Shown: positions 48,396-56,662 of the stretch, one piece after another | Layout of the letters: every line of letters begins with the position of its first letter | How positions within the stretch are numbered: the stretch's first letter is position 1 | Assembly: GCA_964560495.1 (NCBI GenBank) | Contig: CAZLMM010000018.1 | Location: forward strand, 1-64,000 | DNA: 64,000 bases | Direction of reading: 5' to 3' | Origin: UBA5069 sp964560495 | GTDB lineage: Bacteria > Chloroflexota > Anaerolineae > Caldilineales > Caldilineaceae | The notes under the pieces: generated by a model | What the model was told of the DNA's origin: nothing | Database searches by the model: none | What the model saw: only the letters and a program-made list of their open reading frames with translations | Program-made: the position numbers and the translations under genes

Positions 48396-48733
48396 CTTTT
48401 CCAGTTACGGGATGCGAGTTACCGTCTGCGGTTTGCCCGGATTTCTCCGTGCGGAGATTGTCTGCAAACCCATGCACAGACCGCACTTTGGTCAAAACTT
48501 GGCCGAAATCTGGCCGCGTGATTATAGCATTCTCTCGTCGATCCTGATATAGTTGAACAACGAGCTACAGTCTTCCAATTGAGAGTTGCCAGACGCTTTA
48601 TGGACGCCGTGAGGGCCTGGTGTGACTTGGCGCTGCACACGCTTCCCTTTGCAGCGATTTCATGCGGGTGAATTCAAACTGAGTTCGCAGTATACGAGTT
48701 TCCACGTCTACGGTCATCCGGAGAGAGCCGCCT
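48396..48733. other. 338-bp divergent intergenic region
   Basis: Lies between the receiver gene (minus) and the ABC permease gene (plus). Promoters for both operons should be here, but I cannot identify -35/-10 pairs with confidence. No RNA gene or long repeat is seen. A GGAGAGAG ribosome site precedes the ATG at 48734. Confidence 0.5.
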
Positions 48734-49738
48734 ATGCAACTATCTCAGCCTGAGGCAACGTCCGGCGGTGGGGTCGCTGTGGCGCAGGGCAGCGCACTTC
48801 CCCGGTCGTCCACTCGTCGCAGCACCTCCCAGTTGAGTAAGGCAACAAAGAGTCTGCGCCGCTATTGGCAGTTGTATTTGATCATGCTGCCGGGATTGCT
48901 CTACTTTTTCATTTTCAAATACATCCCCATGTTCAACGCAGTGATCGCCTTCAAGGATTACAGTGTGGTCAAAGGGATTTGGGGCAGTCCCTGGGCAGGC
49001 TTCAAACACTTCGAGCTCTTTTTCCAGAACCCCGTCTTTTGGACCCTGCTCCAAAATACATTGACCCTGAGCGTCTATGCGCTGCTCGTCGGCTTTCCCA
49101 TCCCAATCATCCTCGCCATCGCTCTGAATGAAATTCGCAATGGTTTCTTCAAGCGATCGGTGCAGATGGTCACCTATGCGCCCTACTTTATTTCGACAGT
49201 GGTCATGGTGTCCATGATCATGCTGCTGCTGGCGCCGCGGCTCGGAATCGTCAATCAGGGATTGCAGGCCCTTGGATTGCCGACGACCAATCTCTTGGGG
49301 CGGCCAGACGCCTTCCCCTCCATCTATGTCTGGTCAGGCGTCTGGCAAGGCACCGGCTATGCGGCCATTGTCTACCTGGCGGCCCTGTCCGGCATCGATC
49401 CAACGCTCTATGAAGCGGCCAAAGTGGATGGCGCCTCGCGCTTGCAGAAGATTCGCTACATCGACCTGCCAGGCATCATGCCTGTGGCCGTGATCATCTT
49501 GATCCTGACTTCCGGCAGCCTGTTGGCCCTTGGCTTCGAGAAGGTCTATCTGCTGCAGAACCCGCTCAACTTGAGCACCTCCGAGGTCATCGCCACCTAT
49601 GTGTACAAGGTTGGCCTGCTCAATGCGAACTTCAGCTTTGCCACGGCGGTCGGTCTGTTCAATTCTGTGATCAACATGATTCTTTTGGTGCTCGTCAATG
49701 CCTGGGCCAGGCGCGTTTCGGACGTCAGCTTGTGGTAG
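48734..49738 (+). CDS. lplB: Sugar ABC transporter permease, LplB type
   Basis: 334 aa with six transmembrane helices after a ~45-residue hydrophilic N-terminus. It carries the family phrases YWQLYLIMLPGLLYFFIFKY and VAFKDYSV-like segments, and the EAA loop YEAAKVDGASRLQKIRYIDLPG (residues ~215-236) that contacts the ATPase. LplB/LplC permeases import oligosaccharides with a lipoprotein binding protein. No ATPase gene is in the cluster, so a shared MsmK/UgpC-type ATPase is expected elsewhere. Confidence 0.92.
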   Translation: MQLSQPEATSGGGVAVAQGSALPRSSTRRSTSQLSKATKSLRRYWQLYLIMLPGLLYFFIFKYIPMFNAVIAFKDYSVVKGIWGSPWAGFKHFELFFQNPVFWTLLQNTLTLSVYALLVGFPIPIILAIALNEIRNGFFKRSVQMVTYAPYFISTVVMVSMIMLLLAPRLGIVNQGLQALGLPTTNLLGRPDAFPSIYVWSGVWQGTGYAAIVYLAALSGIDPTLYEAAKVDGASRLQKIRYIDLPGIMPVAVIILILTSGSLLALGFEKVYLLQNPLNLSTSEVIATYVYKVGLLNANFSFATAVGLFNSVINMILLVLVNAWARRVSDVSLW

Positions 49739-49760
49739 TGGAAGGGAAGGGATTCAACTC

Positions 49761-50690
49761 ATGATAGAAGCGAACACAGCGAACGCCAGCACGGTGAAAC
49801 ACCCTATGCGCATCCGCGAGTCTCTCGGAGACCGCCTTTTCCTGTTTGCGGTCTATCTTTTTTTGGCGATGGTTCTGCTGATCGTCCTCTACCCACTCGT
49901 CTATGTCGTCAGTTCCTCGTTCAGCAGCCCGTCGGCTGTCTCTTCTGGCCGAGTGTGGCTGTGGCCGGTCGACTTTTCCCTGAAGGGGTATCAGGTGGCG
50001 TTCAGCAATCCCCAGATCATCACCGGCTATGCCAACTCGCTCTACTACACCTTCTTCGGCACCTTGATCAGCGTGACGTTGACGGTGTTGGTGGCCTATC
50101 CGCTGTCGCGACGCAATTTGTTTGGCCGTGATGCGATCATGATCTTCATCACTTTCACGATGATTTTCTACGGCGGTTTGATCCCGACCTATCTGGTTGT
50201 GAAAGAACTGGGCATGCTCAACACCCGCTGGGCGCTGTTGATCCCGCAGGCAGTGGCTGCGTGGCAGGTGATCATTGCCCGCACCTTTTTCCAGGTGAAC
50301 ATCCCCGAAGAGTTGGCCGAGGCCGCCGAATTGGACGGTTGCAGCGACCTGCGTTTCCTGTGGTCGATCGTGCTGCCGCTCTCCAAACCGATCCTGGCTG
50401 TGCTGGTGCTGATGTACGCCGTAGGACAGTGGAATGCTTACTTCGACGCTTTGCTCTATCTCAAGTCCGCCGATCTGCATCCCCTGCAATTGGTGCTGCG
50501 CGGCATCCTGATTCTCAACACCACCACCAGCGGCTCGATGGAGGCCTCAGCAATGGTCGAACGGCAGCAGATGGCTGACCTGCTGAAGTTCTCGCTGATC
50601 GTCGTCGGCAGTCTGCCGGTGCTGCTGATCTATCCGTTTGCCCAAAAGTACTTTGTGAGCGGCATGTTGATTGGGTCGATCAAGGGGTAG
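49761..50690 (+). CDS. lplC: Carbohydrate ABC transporter permease, LplC type
   Basis: 309 aa with six transmembrane helices; the EAA loop is LAEAAELDGCSDLRFLWSIVLPLSKP in form (about residues 187-212). The C-terminus reads YFVSGMLIGSIKG, a hallmark of LplC-type permeases. The ATG at 49761 has AAGGGAAGGG about 10 bases upstream and lies 22 bases after lplB. It forms the heterodimeric channel with the upstream permease. Confidence 0.92.
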   Translation: MIEANTANASTVKHPMRIRESLGDRLFLFAVYLFLAMVLLIVLYPLVYVVSSSFSSPSAVSSGRVWLWPVDFSLKGYQVAFSNPQIITGYANSLYYTFFGTLISVTLTVLVAYPLSRRNLFGRDAIMIFITFTMIFYGGLIPTYLVVKELGMLNTRWALLIPQAVAAWQVIIARTFFQVNIPEELAEAAELDGCSDLRFLWSIVLPLSKPILAVLVLMYAVGQWNAYFDALLYLKSADLHPLQLVLRGILILNTTTSGSMEASAMVERQQMADLLKFSLIVVGSLPVLLIYPFAQKYFVSGMLIGSIKG

Positions 50691-51029
50691 TCATTGTGGC
50701 TGACCACACCCTCTGATTCTGATGAAGGGTTCATCCAAAAATTGCTTCCGCTTTTGTCATCCTGTTCGGCGCGGGCGCACAGCGCCAACGCAGTGAAGAA
50801 TCTACGGGTGACGTGCGAAGAATTACATTGACGGCCCCTCAGTACACTTCAAATGCGTTGCCGAATCTCAATTGACCGGCGAAGGAGGTGATGTCTGCAT
50901 TCATGAATGGAGAAGAAAGAGGTGGGGGCGCAAGTGGCGTTCACCTGGCCTTCTTCCTGTCGCAAATCGTGTCCCTGTGAATTGCTTTGAACGTCGATTC
51001 TTTTGTCACTCCAAAGGAGAACCACACCT
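50691..51029. other. 339-bp gap containing a dispersed repeat
   Basis: The gap between lplC and the binding-protein gene contains a copy of the GTCAT repeat at 50756-50812 (GTCATCCTGTTCGG ... GCAGTGAAGAATC), related to 32453-32535. The rest shows no gene. AAAGGAG precedes the next ATG. Confidence 0.5.
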
Positions 51030-52688
51030 ATGAACAAGTCTGTATTGTATATTGTTGCACTGCTCGTGATTGTGAGCATGTTGCTGATGAGCTGTGCCGG
51101 GGCTGCTCAACCTCCTGCCGCCGCGCCGGAAGGCGAGTCAGCCGCCGCAGGGCCAGTCAAGATCAAGATCTTCTCTCCCCAGGGAGCGGATCAGGATTTG
51201 GCCACCAACTCGTTTACGAAGCAAGCCGAGGAGATGTTCGGCATCGAGTTCGAGTGGCAGACCACCACTATGGACGGAAATTCGGCAAAGGAACAGCGCC
51301 AAATCTCGCTGGCCAGCGGCGACTACCCAGACCTGTACATGTTAATTCCCTGGGTCGATCAGTTTACGCAACTGGAATTACTGAAGTATGGCCAGGAAGG
51401 CGTGCTCCTCCCGCTGAACGACCTGATCGCGGAGCATGGTCCCAACATCCAGGCCGCGCTGGACAACTACCCCGATTTCAAGGCGATGGCAACCGCGCCG
51501 GATGGCAACATCTACGGCCTGCCGCAGTTGATCCAGTGTTACCACTGCTCCTACGGCAACAAGATGTGGGTGAACAGCAAGTGGCTCAAAGCATTGGGGC
51601 TGGAAGTCCCAACGACGACCGAAGAATTCAGGGCCATGCTGGAGGCCTTCAAGACCCAGGACCCCAACGGCAACGGCGTCGCGGATGAAGTGCCGTTGGG
51701 CGGATCAATCGAGGACTACGGTGTGCGCCCGATCCCCTTCCTGATGAATGGCTTCATCTATGACGACGACCGCACCTACTTGATTCTGAATGAAGGCAAG
51801 GTCGACACCGTCGCCAACAAGCCGGAATGGAAGGAAGGTCTTGCCTATGTCAAGAGTCTATATGACGCGGGTCTGATCGACCCGGGCGCCTTCACCCAGA
51901 ATGCGGAAGCCTACAAGAAGGTCGGCGACAATGCCGACGCGCAGTTGCTTGGCGCTGGCGCTGGCATGCATCCGGCGATCTTCGTGTCGTGGCCTCCGGG
52001 CTACGGGGGCGACTATGACGCCATCCCACCGCTGCAAGGACCGCATGCCGCCTTCTCCACTTATCTGAATCCCAGTGTGGCCGGTGCAACTTTCCTGCTG
52101 ACCAACAAGGCCAGCCCAGAAGCCCAGGTTGCCGCCGTCAAGCTGGTGGATTACATGTTCACCCAGGAAGGCCAACTGCGCGCCCACTTTGGTGAAGAAG
52201 GCAGAGACTGGCGCCGCCCGCAAGAAGGCGATGTCGCCAACAACAAGGATGTCGAACCGATTTTCGCCACGATCCCGATGGCCGAGGGCGAAGAACCACA
52301 CAATTCCAGTTGGGGCGCCGCCGCCCAGTACTTCCAGCCGAAGACCTTCCGGGATGGTTGGGTCCAATCGACGGACCCGGCAGAGTACTACCTTCCGGCT
52401 GGCTACGAGCGCCGTCTGCAAGATGCAACCTACCTGTACGATGGCAAGGAGTCGCCGGATCTCTTCCCATTCTGGGCGCTTTGGCCCGACCCGGCCACGG
52501 CAGACGCGGTCGCCATGCAACGTCAGAACATCACCGACTATGTCAACCAGAACGCGCTGCAATTCGTCACCGGCTCCAAGAACCTGGATACAGACTGGGA
52601 CGCCTATGTTGCCGGTCTGGAACAGTTGGATCTCGCTGGCTACCTGGCGTCAATGCAGGCAGCATATGACGCCAGCACGGTCAAGTAG
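51030..52688 (+). CDS. Extracellular solute-binding lipoprotein (oligosaccharide)
   Basis: 552 aa. A lipoprotein signal peptide is seen at residues 1-22, with the lipobox LLMSC and Cys22 as the attachment site, followed by an Ala/Pro-rich linker. The body is a family 1/LipO-type solute-binding protein (WVNSKWLKALGLEVPTTTEEF, DPNGNGVADEVPLGG). It should capture sugars or oligosaccharides for the LplB/LplC permeases. AAAGGAG 10 bases before the ATG decides the start. Expressed with the permeases or from its own promoter in the preceding gap. Confidence 0.92.
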   Translation: MNKSVLYIVALLVIVSMLLMSCAGAAQPPAAAPEGESAAAGPVKIKIFSPQGADQDLATNSFTKQAEEMFGIEFEWQTTTMDGNSAKEQRQISLASGDYPDLYMLIPWVDQFTQLELLKYGQEGVLLPLNDLIAEHGPNIQAALDNYPDFKAMATAPDGNIYGLPQLIQCYHCSYGNKMWVNSKWLKALGLEVPTTTEEFRAMLEAFKTQDPNGNGVADEVPLGGSIEDYGVRPIPFLMNGFIYDDDRTYLILNEGKVDTVANKPEWKEGLAYVKSLYDAGLIDPGAFTQNAEAYKKVGDNADAQLLGAGAGMHPAIFVSWPPGYGGDYDAIPPLQGPHAAFSTYLNPSVAGATFLLTNKASPEAQVAAVKLVDYMFTQEGQLRAHFGEEGRDWRRPQEGDVANNKDVEPIFATIPMAEGEEPHNSSWGAAAQYFQPKTFRDGWVQSTDPAEYYLPAGYERRLQDATYLYDGKESPDLFPFWALWPDPATADAVAMQRQNITDYVNQNALQFVTGSKNLDTDWDAYVAGLEQLDLAGYLASMQAAYDASTVK

Positions 52689-52712
52689 GCGTGACTGCTT
52701 GAGGCCAAGGGT

Positions 52713-52773
52713 ACTGCGGTTGCTTTGAACCTGTGAGTTATCGCCGTTCAAGAATCACAGGTTCACACAGAGC
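52713..52773 (+). ncRNA. Stem-loop element, copy B, with variable stem and conserved flanks
   Basis: The flank ACTGCGGTTGCTTTGA, the loop CGCCGTTCA and the tail CACACAGAGC match the element at 63671-63732. The stem (52726-52736 with 52755-52765, 11 bp) has a different sequence but still pairs. No T-run follows, so a simple terminator is unlikely. It lies just after the binding-protein gene. Confidence 0.5.
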
Positions 52774-52906
52774 AGAGAATAGATGATGTGCAAACGCCAC
52801 CTGGACACCCGCGCTTCCTTCAGTGCAGAGGATCAAGCGAACGGTGCTCTGGGTGGTGTTTTTTCTGCGATTGGAGCGATCCATCGGCGTTCGTCATCGT
52901 TTGGTC

Positions 52907-53015
52907 CACCGGTTGAAACCGGTGTCTGAAATGCGAACCCCGCTTCAGCGGGTTGAACGAGCACCCAGTGCGCTGAAGCGCACTTTGGCTATCAGCCGCC
53001 GATTTGAATCGGCGG
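52907..53015. repeat. Array of four micro-hairpins with 2-nt loops
   Basis: Four consecutive palindromes lie at 52907-52924 (CACCGGTT/GA/AACCGGTG), 52936-52954 (CCCGCT/TC/AGCGGG), 52967-52984 (AGTGCGCT/GA/AGCGCACT) and 52996-53015 (CCGCCGATT/TG/AATCGGCGG). They are spaced 11-12 bases apart. All have a dinucleotide centre. They occupy the gap between the binding-protein and GH29 genes. Confidence 0.8.
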
Positions 53016-53063
53016 GTTTGGCCGAAACGATGACCGATGCCGATCCATAGATGAAGAGGTTTT

Positions 53064-54302
53064 ATGATTGAGATTGACGAAAAGAAAACTGCAAGCATTC
53101 GCTGGTTTACAGACGCTCGTTTTGGGATGTTTATCCACTGGGGCGTCTATTCGCTGCTGGGACGGGGCGAGTGGGCCAGATACACAGAAGCCATTCCGCC
53201 CGACGAATACCATGCACTGGCGCAGGCGTTTCATCCGCGCCATTTCGACGCGACAGGTTGGGCGCGGCTGGCAAAAGCCGCCGGCATGAAGTACATGGTG
53301 CTGACCGCCAAGCATCATGATGGCTTTTGCCTCTTCGACAGCCAGTACACCGATTTCACCAGCGTCAAGACCGCAGCCAGACGCGACTTTGTCGCCGAAT
53401 ATGTCGCAGCGTGTCGGGCAGAGGGCCTGGGCGTGGGGCTGTACTTCTCGGTCAAGGACTGGGACTTTCCAGCCTATTTTGATGGCCCGGAGCGCAACCC
53501 GCACGGCTGGGCAAAAGGCGTCCAACATTTCCACAACCAGGCCAAAGAGTTGCTGACCAATTACGGCAAGATCGATATCTTCTGGTTTGACTGTGCGGAC
53601 GACGCCAACTTCCGTGGCGGTTGGGGAGATGCGACAAATGACGTTTGGCGCTCACAGGAACTGGTGGATTGGATCCATGCTGCCCAACCCGGCATCCTGA
53701 TCAACAATCGCAGCGGCCTGCCGGGTGATTTCCGCACCCCAGAACAGACCATCCCGCGCACAAGTCAAGAGGGCATCTTTGAGTCCTGCGTCACCATGAC
53801 CCACAATCACTGGGGATATTGCCCAGCCGATCCCTTCAAGGAGACGTGGCATCTGTTGAGCGACCTGGTCGCCTGCGCCGCGCGCGGAGGGAACTACCTG
53901 CTCAACGTGGGCCCGGGCCCAGACGGGGTGATTCCCCTGCCAGCGTGCGAACGTCTGCTGGAAATCGGGCGCTGGATGGAAGTGCACGGCGAAGCCATCT
54001 ACGGCTCGCAGCGCATCCTGCCCGACTGGTGGGATCACTTTTCCACTGGCCGCATCACGACAAGAGACAACATCGCCTATCTGGTCGTCCAACTTTGGTC
54101 GCCCACTGGCGCGCTCTCGCTCAACCAGTTGCAGAATGATGTCCGCCGCGCCATGCTGCTGGCTTCCGGCCAAGAACTTCAGGTGCGCCGCATCGGGCGC
54201 AGAGTGTTGATCGAAGGTCTGCCGGCCCTGCCGCCAGCCATGCCATTCAACGTTGTGAAACTTGAGCTGGACGGCCCGGCGAAGCCTCAGGTCTACTATT
54301 GA
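53064..54302 (+). CDS. GH29 alpha-L-fucosidase
   Basis: 412 aa. The N-terminal TIM barrel shows GH29 hallmarks: RWFTDARFGMFIHWGVYSL, YMVLTAKHHDGFCLFDS and YGKIDIFWFDCADD, where the Asp of WFD near residue 177 is the expected nucleophile. A C-terminal beta region follows. No signal peptide is present, so it should act in the cytoplasm on imported fucosylated oligosaccharides. First gene of a three-gene glycoside-hydrolase run. Confidence 0.93.
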   Translation: MIEIDEKKTASIRWFTDARFGMFIHWGVYSLLGRGEWARYTEAIPPDEYHALAQAFHPRHFDATGWARLAKAAGMKYMVLTAKHHDGFCLFDSQYTDFTSVKTAARRDFVAEYVAACRAEGLGVGLYFSVKDWDFPAYFDGPERNPHGWAKGVQHFHNQAKELLTNYGKIDIFWFDCADDANFRGGWGDATNDVWRSQELVDWIHAAQPGILINNRSGLPGDFRTPEQTIPRTSQEGIFESCVTMTHNHWGYCPADPFKETWHLLSDLVACAARGGNYLLNVGPGPDGVIPLPACERLLEIGRWMEVHGEAIYGSQRILPDWWDHFSTGRITTRDNIAYLVVQLWSPTGALSLNQLQNDVRRAMLLASGQELQVRRIGRRVLIEGLPALPPAMPFNVVKLELDGPAKPQVYY

Positions 54303-54313
54303 GAACACCCACC

Positions 54314-56662
54314 ATGAACGATTCTCTCGACCAATACAACATCATCTGGCAATCGCCCAGCCGCAATTCCGGCGAATCGATGCCCTGTGGCGGGCACGAC
54401 ATCGGTCTCAACGTCTGGGTGGAAGCCGACGCTGCCACCGGCGAAGGCGACCTGCTTTTCTACATCGACCGCGCCGGCAGCTTCGACGAGAACAATCAGA
54501 TGCTCAAGCTGGGGCGCGTGCGTCTGCGCTTGACGCCAAATCCCTTCAGGGTCGGGCTGCCTTTTCGCCAGGAGTTGAAGCTGCGCCAGGGGCATGTTGA
54601 GATCATGGCAGGCGACCCTGCTGCGCAGATCGTCGTCTGGGTGGATGTTCACCGCCCCGTGATCCATGTCGAGGTTGCCAGCGCCCACCCGTTGGAAATG
54701 CAGGCCAGCTATGAGAACTGGCGGCTGACCGAACGCGAAATCCCCTACGAGCGGCGCCATCCGTGTGCAAGCTGGGTCGCTTACCCAGGCAGGGTGACGA
54801 CCGAACCGGATCGCGTGGATTTCGCCGGCGATGGCGTGCTCTTCTATCACCGCAACCGCAACGACCGTCTGCTGATTGATCACCTGATCGAGCAACAGGG
54901 ACTGGCGGCGGTCAGGGAGCAGATTCCCGACACGCAGCGAAACCGCACTTTTGGCGGCATGATGGCCGGGCCGCACCTGGTCGCTGCTGGCATCGGCGAA
55001 GGGCGCTACGGCCAGACAGCATTCCGCGGCTGGACGCTGCGCAGCCAACAGGCGGCGACCCAACATCGGCTCGACATTAGCCTGCACACCGCCCAAAGCG
55101 AGACGCTGGAAGATTGGCGCGCCGACCTGGATCGTCTTGCTCACGAAGCCGCAACCGACGTCGAGGCGGCGCGCTCGGCGTCTCTGGCCTGGTGGGAGCA
55201 ATTCTGGCAGCGCAGCCACATCGTTCTGCGGCCATCACGCTCCATCCCCCAAGACATCACCCCCCAAGACCTCACCCAGGACACAGTATGGCAGATCGGA
55301 CGAAACTATCAGCTCTTTCGCTACATGCTCGGCTGCAACCGCTCCGGCGAGTACCCCACCAAGTTCAATGGCGGCCTGTTCATTTACGATCCCGGCTTCG
55401 TGCGTGAAGAATACGCGGCAGAATCGGCCGATTTCCGGCTGTGGGGCGGGGGAAGTCACACTGCGCAGAACCAGCGCCTGGTCTACTGGCCCATGCTCAA
55501 GAGCGGCGACTTTGACCTGATGCCGCCCCAGTTCGAGTACTACCGCCGCGCGCTGCCCGGCGCCGAGGCCCGCACCCGTCACTACTGGGGACACGGCGGC
55601 TGTTCCTTCACCGAGCAGTTGGAAAATTTTGGCCTGCCGCTTGGCTGGTCGTGGGGCTGGCCCGAAACGCCCGACCCCTACCACCGGCGCCCGCCGCACT
55701 TCGACCCGACCGAACAGATGGCGCCCTGGATTCGCTATCTCTACCTCAGTCAGCTCGAGTTTACGCTGATGATGCTCAAGTATCGCCAGTACAGCGGGCT
55801 GCCGATCGATGATTACCTGCCATTTATCGAGAGTGCGATTCGCTTTTTCGACGAGCACTATCAGTGGCAGCACTTTGTCAACGCCATTCGTCCGCTCGAC
55901 GAGAACGGCCACCTGGTTTTTTTCCCGTCCACCGCGTGCGAAACCTACAAGGACGCGCTCAATCCGGCCGATCTGGTGGCGGGGCTGCAGGGCACGGTCG
56001 AGGCGCTGCTGGAGATCGCTGGCGACCTGTTGAGCGAGGAGTCGCGTGGATATTACCGCGGTCTGCTCGAACGCATCCCGCCGCTGCCCTTCCGCGAGAT
56101 GCAAGGATACAAGACCATCGCCCCCGCGGTCTCGTGGACTGGCATCATCAACGTCGAGATTCCGCAGCTTTACCCCGTGCATCCCTACGAACTCTACGGG
56201 CTGACCAAGCCCGACCTGCAGGTAGCAATCGACACCTGGCGCTACGGCGACTACAACGCCGACCAGTTGAGCCACGTCAGTTGGCACCAGCAGGCGATCT
56301 TCTGCGCACGCATGGGGCTGACCGAGGATGCCGCCCGCTACACGCTGCTCAAGCTGGCGGACTCAGGCCGGCGCTTCCCAGCTTTTTGGGGGCCGGGCCA
56401 CGACTGGACGCCCGACCACAACTGGGGTGGCTCCGGCATGATCGGCTTGCAGGAGATGTTGATGCAGTGCTTCGGCCGGCAGATCTTGCTGCTGCCTGCC
56501 TGGCCTGCCGATTGGGATGTGGAGTTCAGACTGCACGCGCACGACAACACGATCGTCGAGGGGAGCTACGCAGCGGGCAGGCTTGAATATACCGTCACGC
56601 CGCCAGAACGCGCGGCTGATGTCGTCGTCATGCACAGACAATCTTCGGAGCAAACCCAATGA
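54314..56662 (+). CDS. DUF5703 domain protein, putative glycoside hydrolase
   Basis: 782 aa. The N-terminal DUF5703 domain opens YNIIWQSPSRNSGESMPCGG with DIGLNVWVE and LLFYIDRAGSFDE. The C-terminal part resembles an (alpha/alpha)6 barrel as in GH95-like enzymes and ends with LLPAWPADWDVEF. The family has no firmly assigned activity. It lies between GH29 and GH95 fucosidase genes, 11 bases after the first and overlapping the second (ATGA). A role in the same glycan degradation is likely. It has no signal peptide. Confidence 0.82.
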   Translation: MNDSLDQYNIIWQSPSRNSGESMPCGGHDIGLNVWVEADAATGEGDLLFYIDRAGSFDENNQMLKLGRVRLRLTPNPFRVGLPFRQELKLRQGHVEIMAGDPAAQIVVWVDVHRPVIHVEVASAHPLEMQASYENWRLTEREIPYERRHPCASWVAYPGRVTTEPDRVDFAGDGVLFYHRNRNDRLLIDHLIEQQGLAAVREQIPDTQRNRTFGGMMAGPHLVAAGIGEGRYGQTAFRGWTLRSQQAATQHRLDISLHTAQSETLEDWRADLDRLAHEAATDVEAARSASLAWWEQFWQRSHIVLRPSRSIPQDITPQDLTQDTVWQIGRNYQLFRYMLGCNRSGEYPTKFNGGLFIYDPGFVREEYAAESADFRLWGGGSHTAQNQRLVYWPMLKSGDFDLMPPQFEYYRRALPGAEARTRHYWGHGGCSFTEQLENFGLPLGWSWGWPETPDPYHRRPPHFDPTEQMAPWIRYLYLSQLEFTLMMLKYRQYSGLPIDDYLPFIESAIRFFDEHYQWQHFVNAIRPLDENGHLVFFPSTACETYKDALNPADLVAGLQGTVEALLEIAGDLLSEESRGYYRGLLERIPPLPFREMQGYKTIAPAVSWTGIINVEIPQLYPVHPYELYGLTKPDLQVAIDTWRYGDYNADQLSHVSWHQQAIFCARMGLTEDAARYTLLKLADSGRRFPAFWGPGHDWTPDHNWGGSGMIGLQEMLMQCFGRQILLLPAWPADWDVEFRLHAHDNTIVEGSYAAGRLEYTVTPPERAADVVVMHRQSSEQTQ

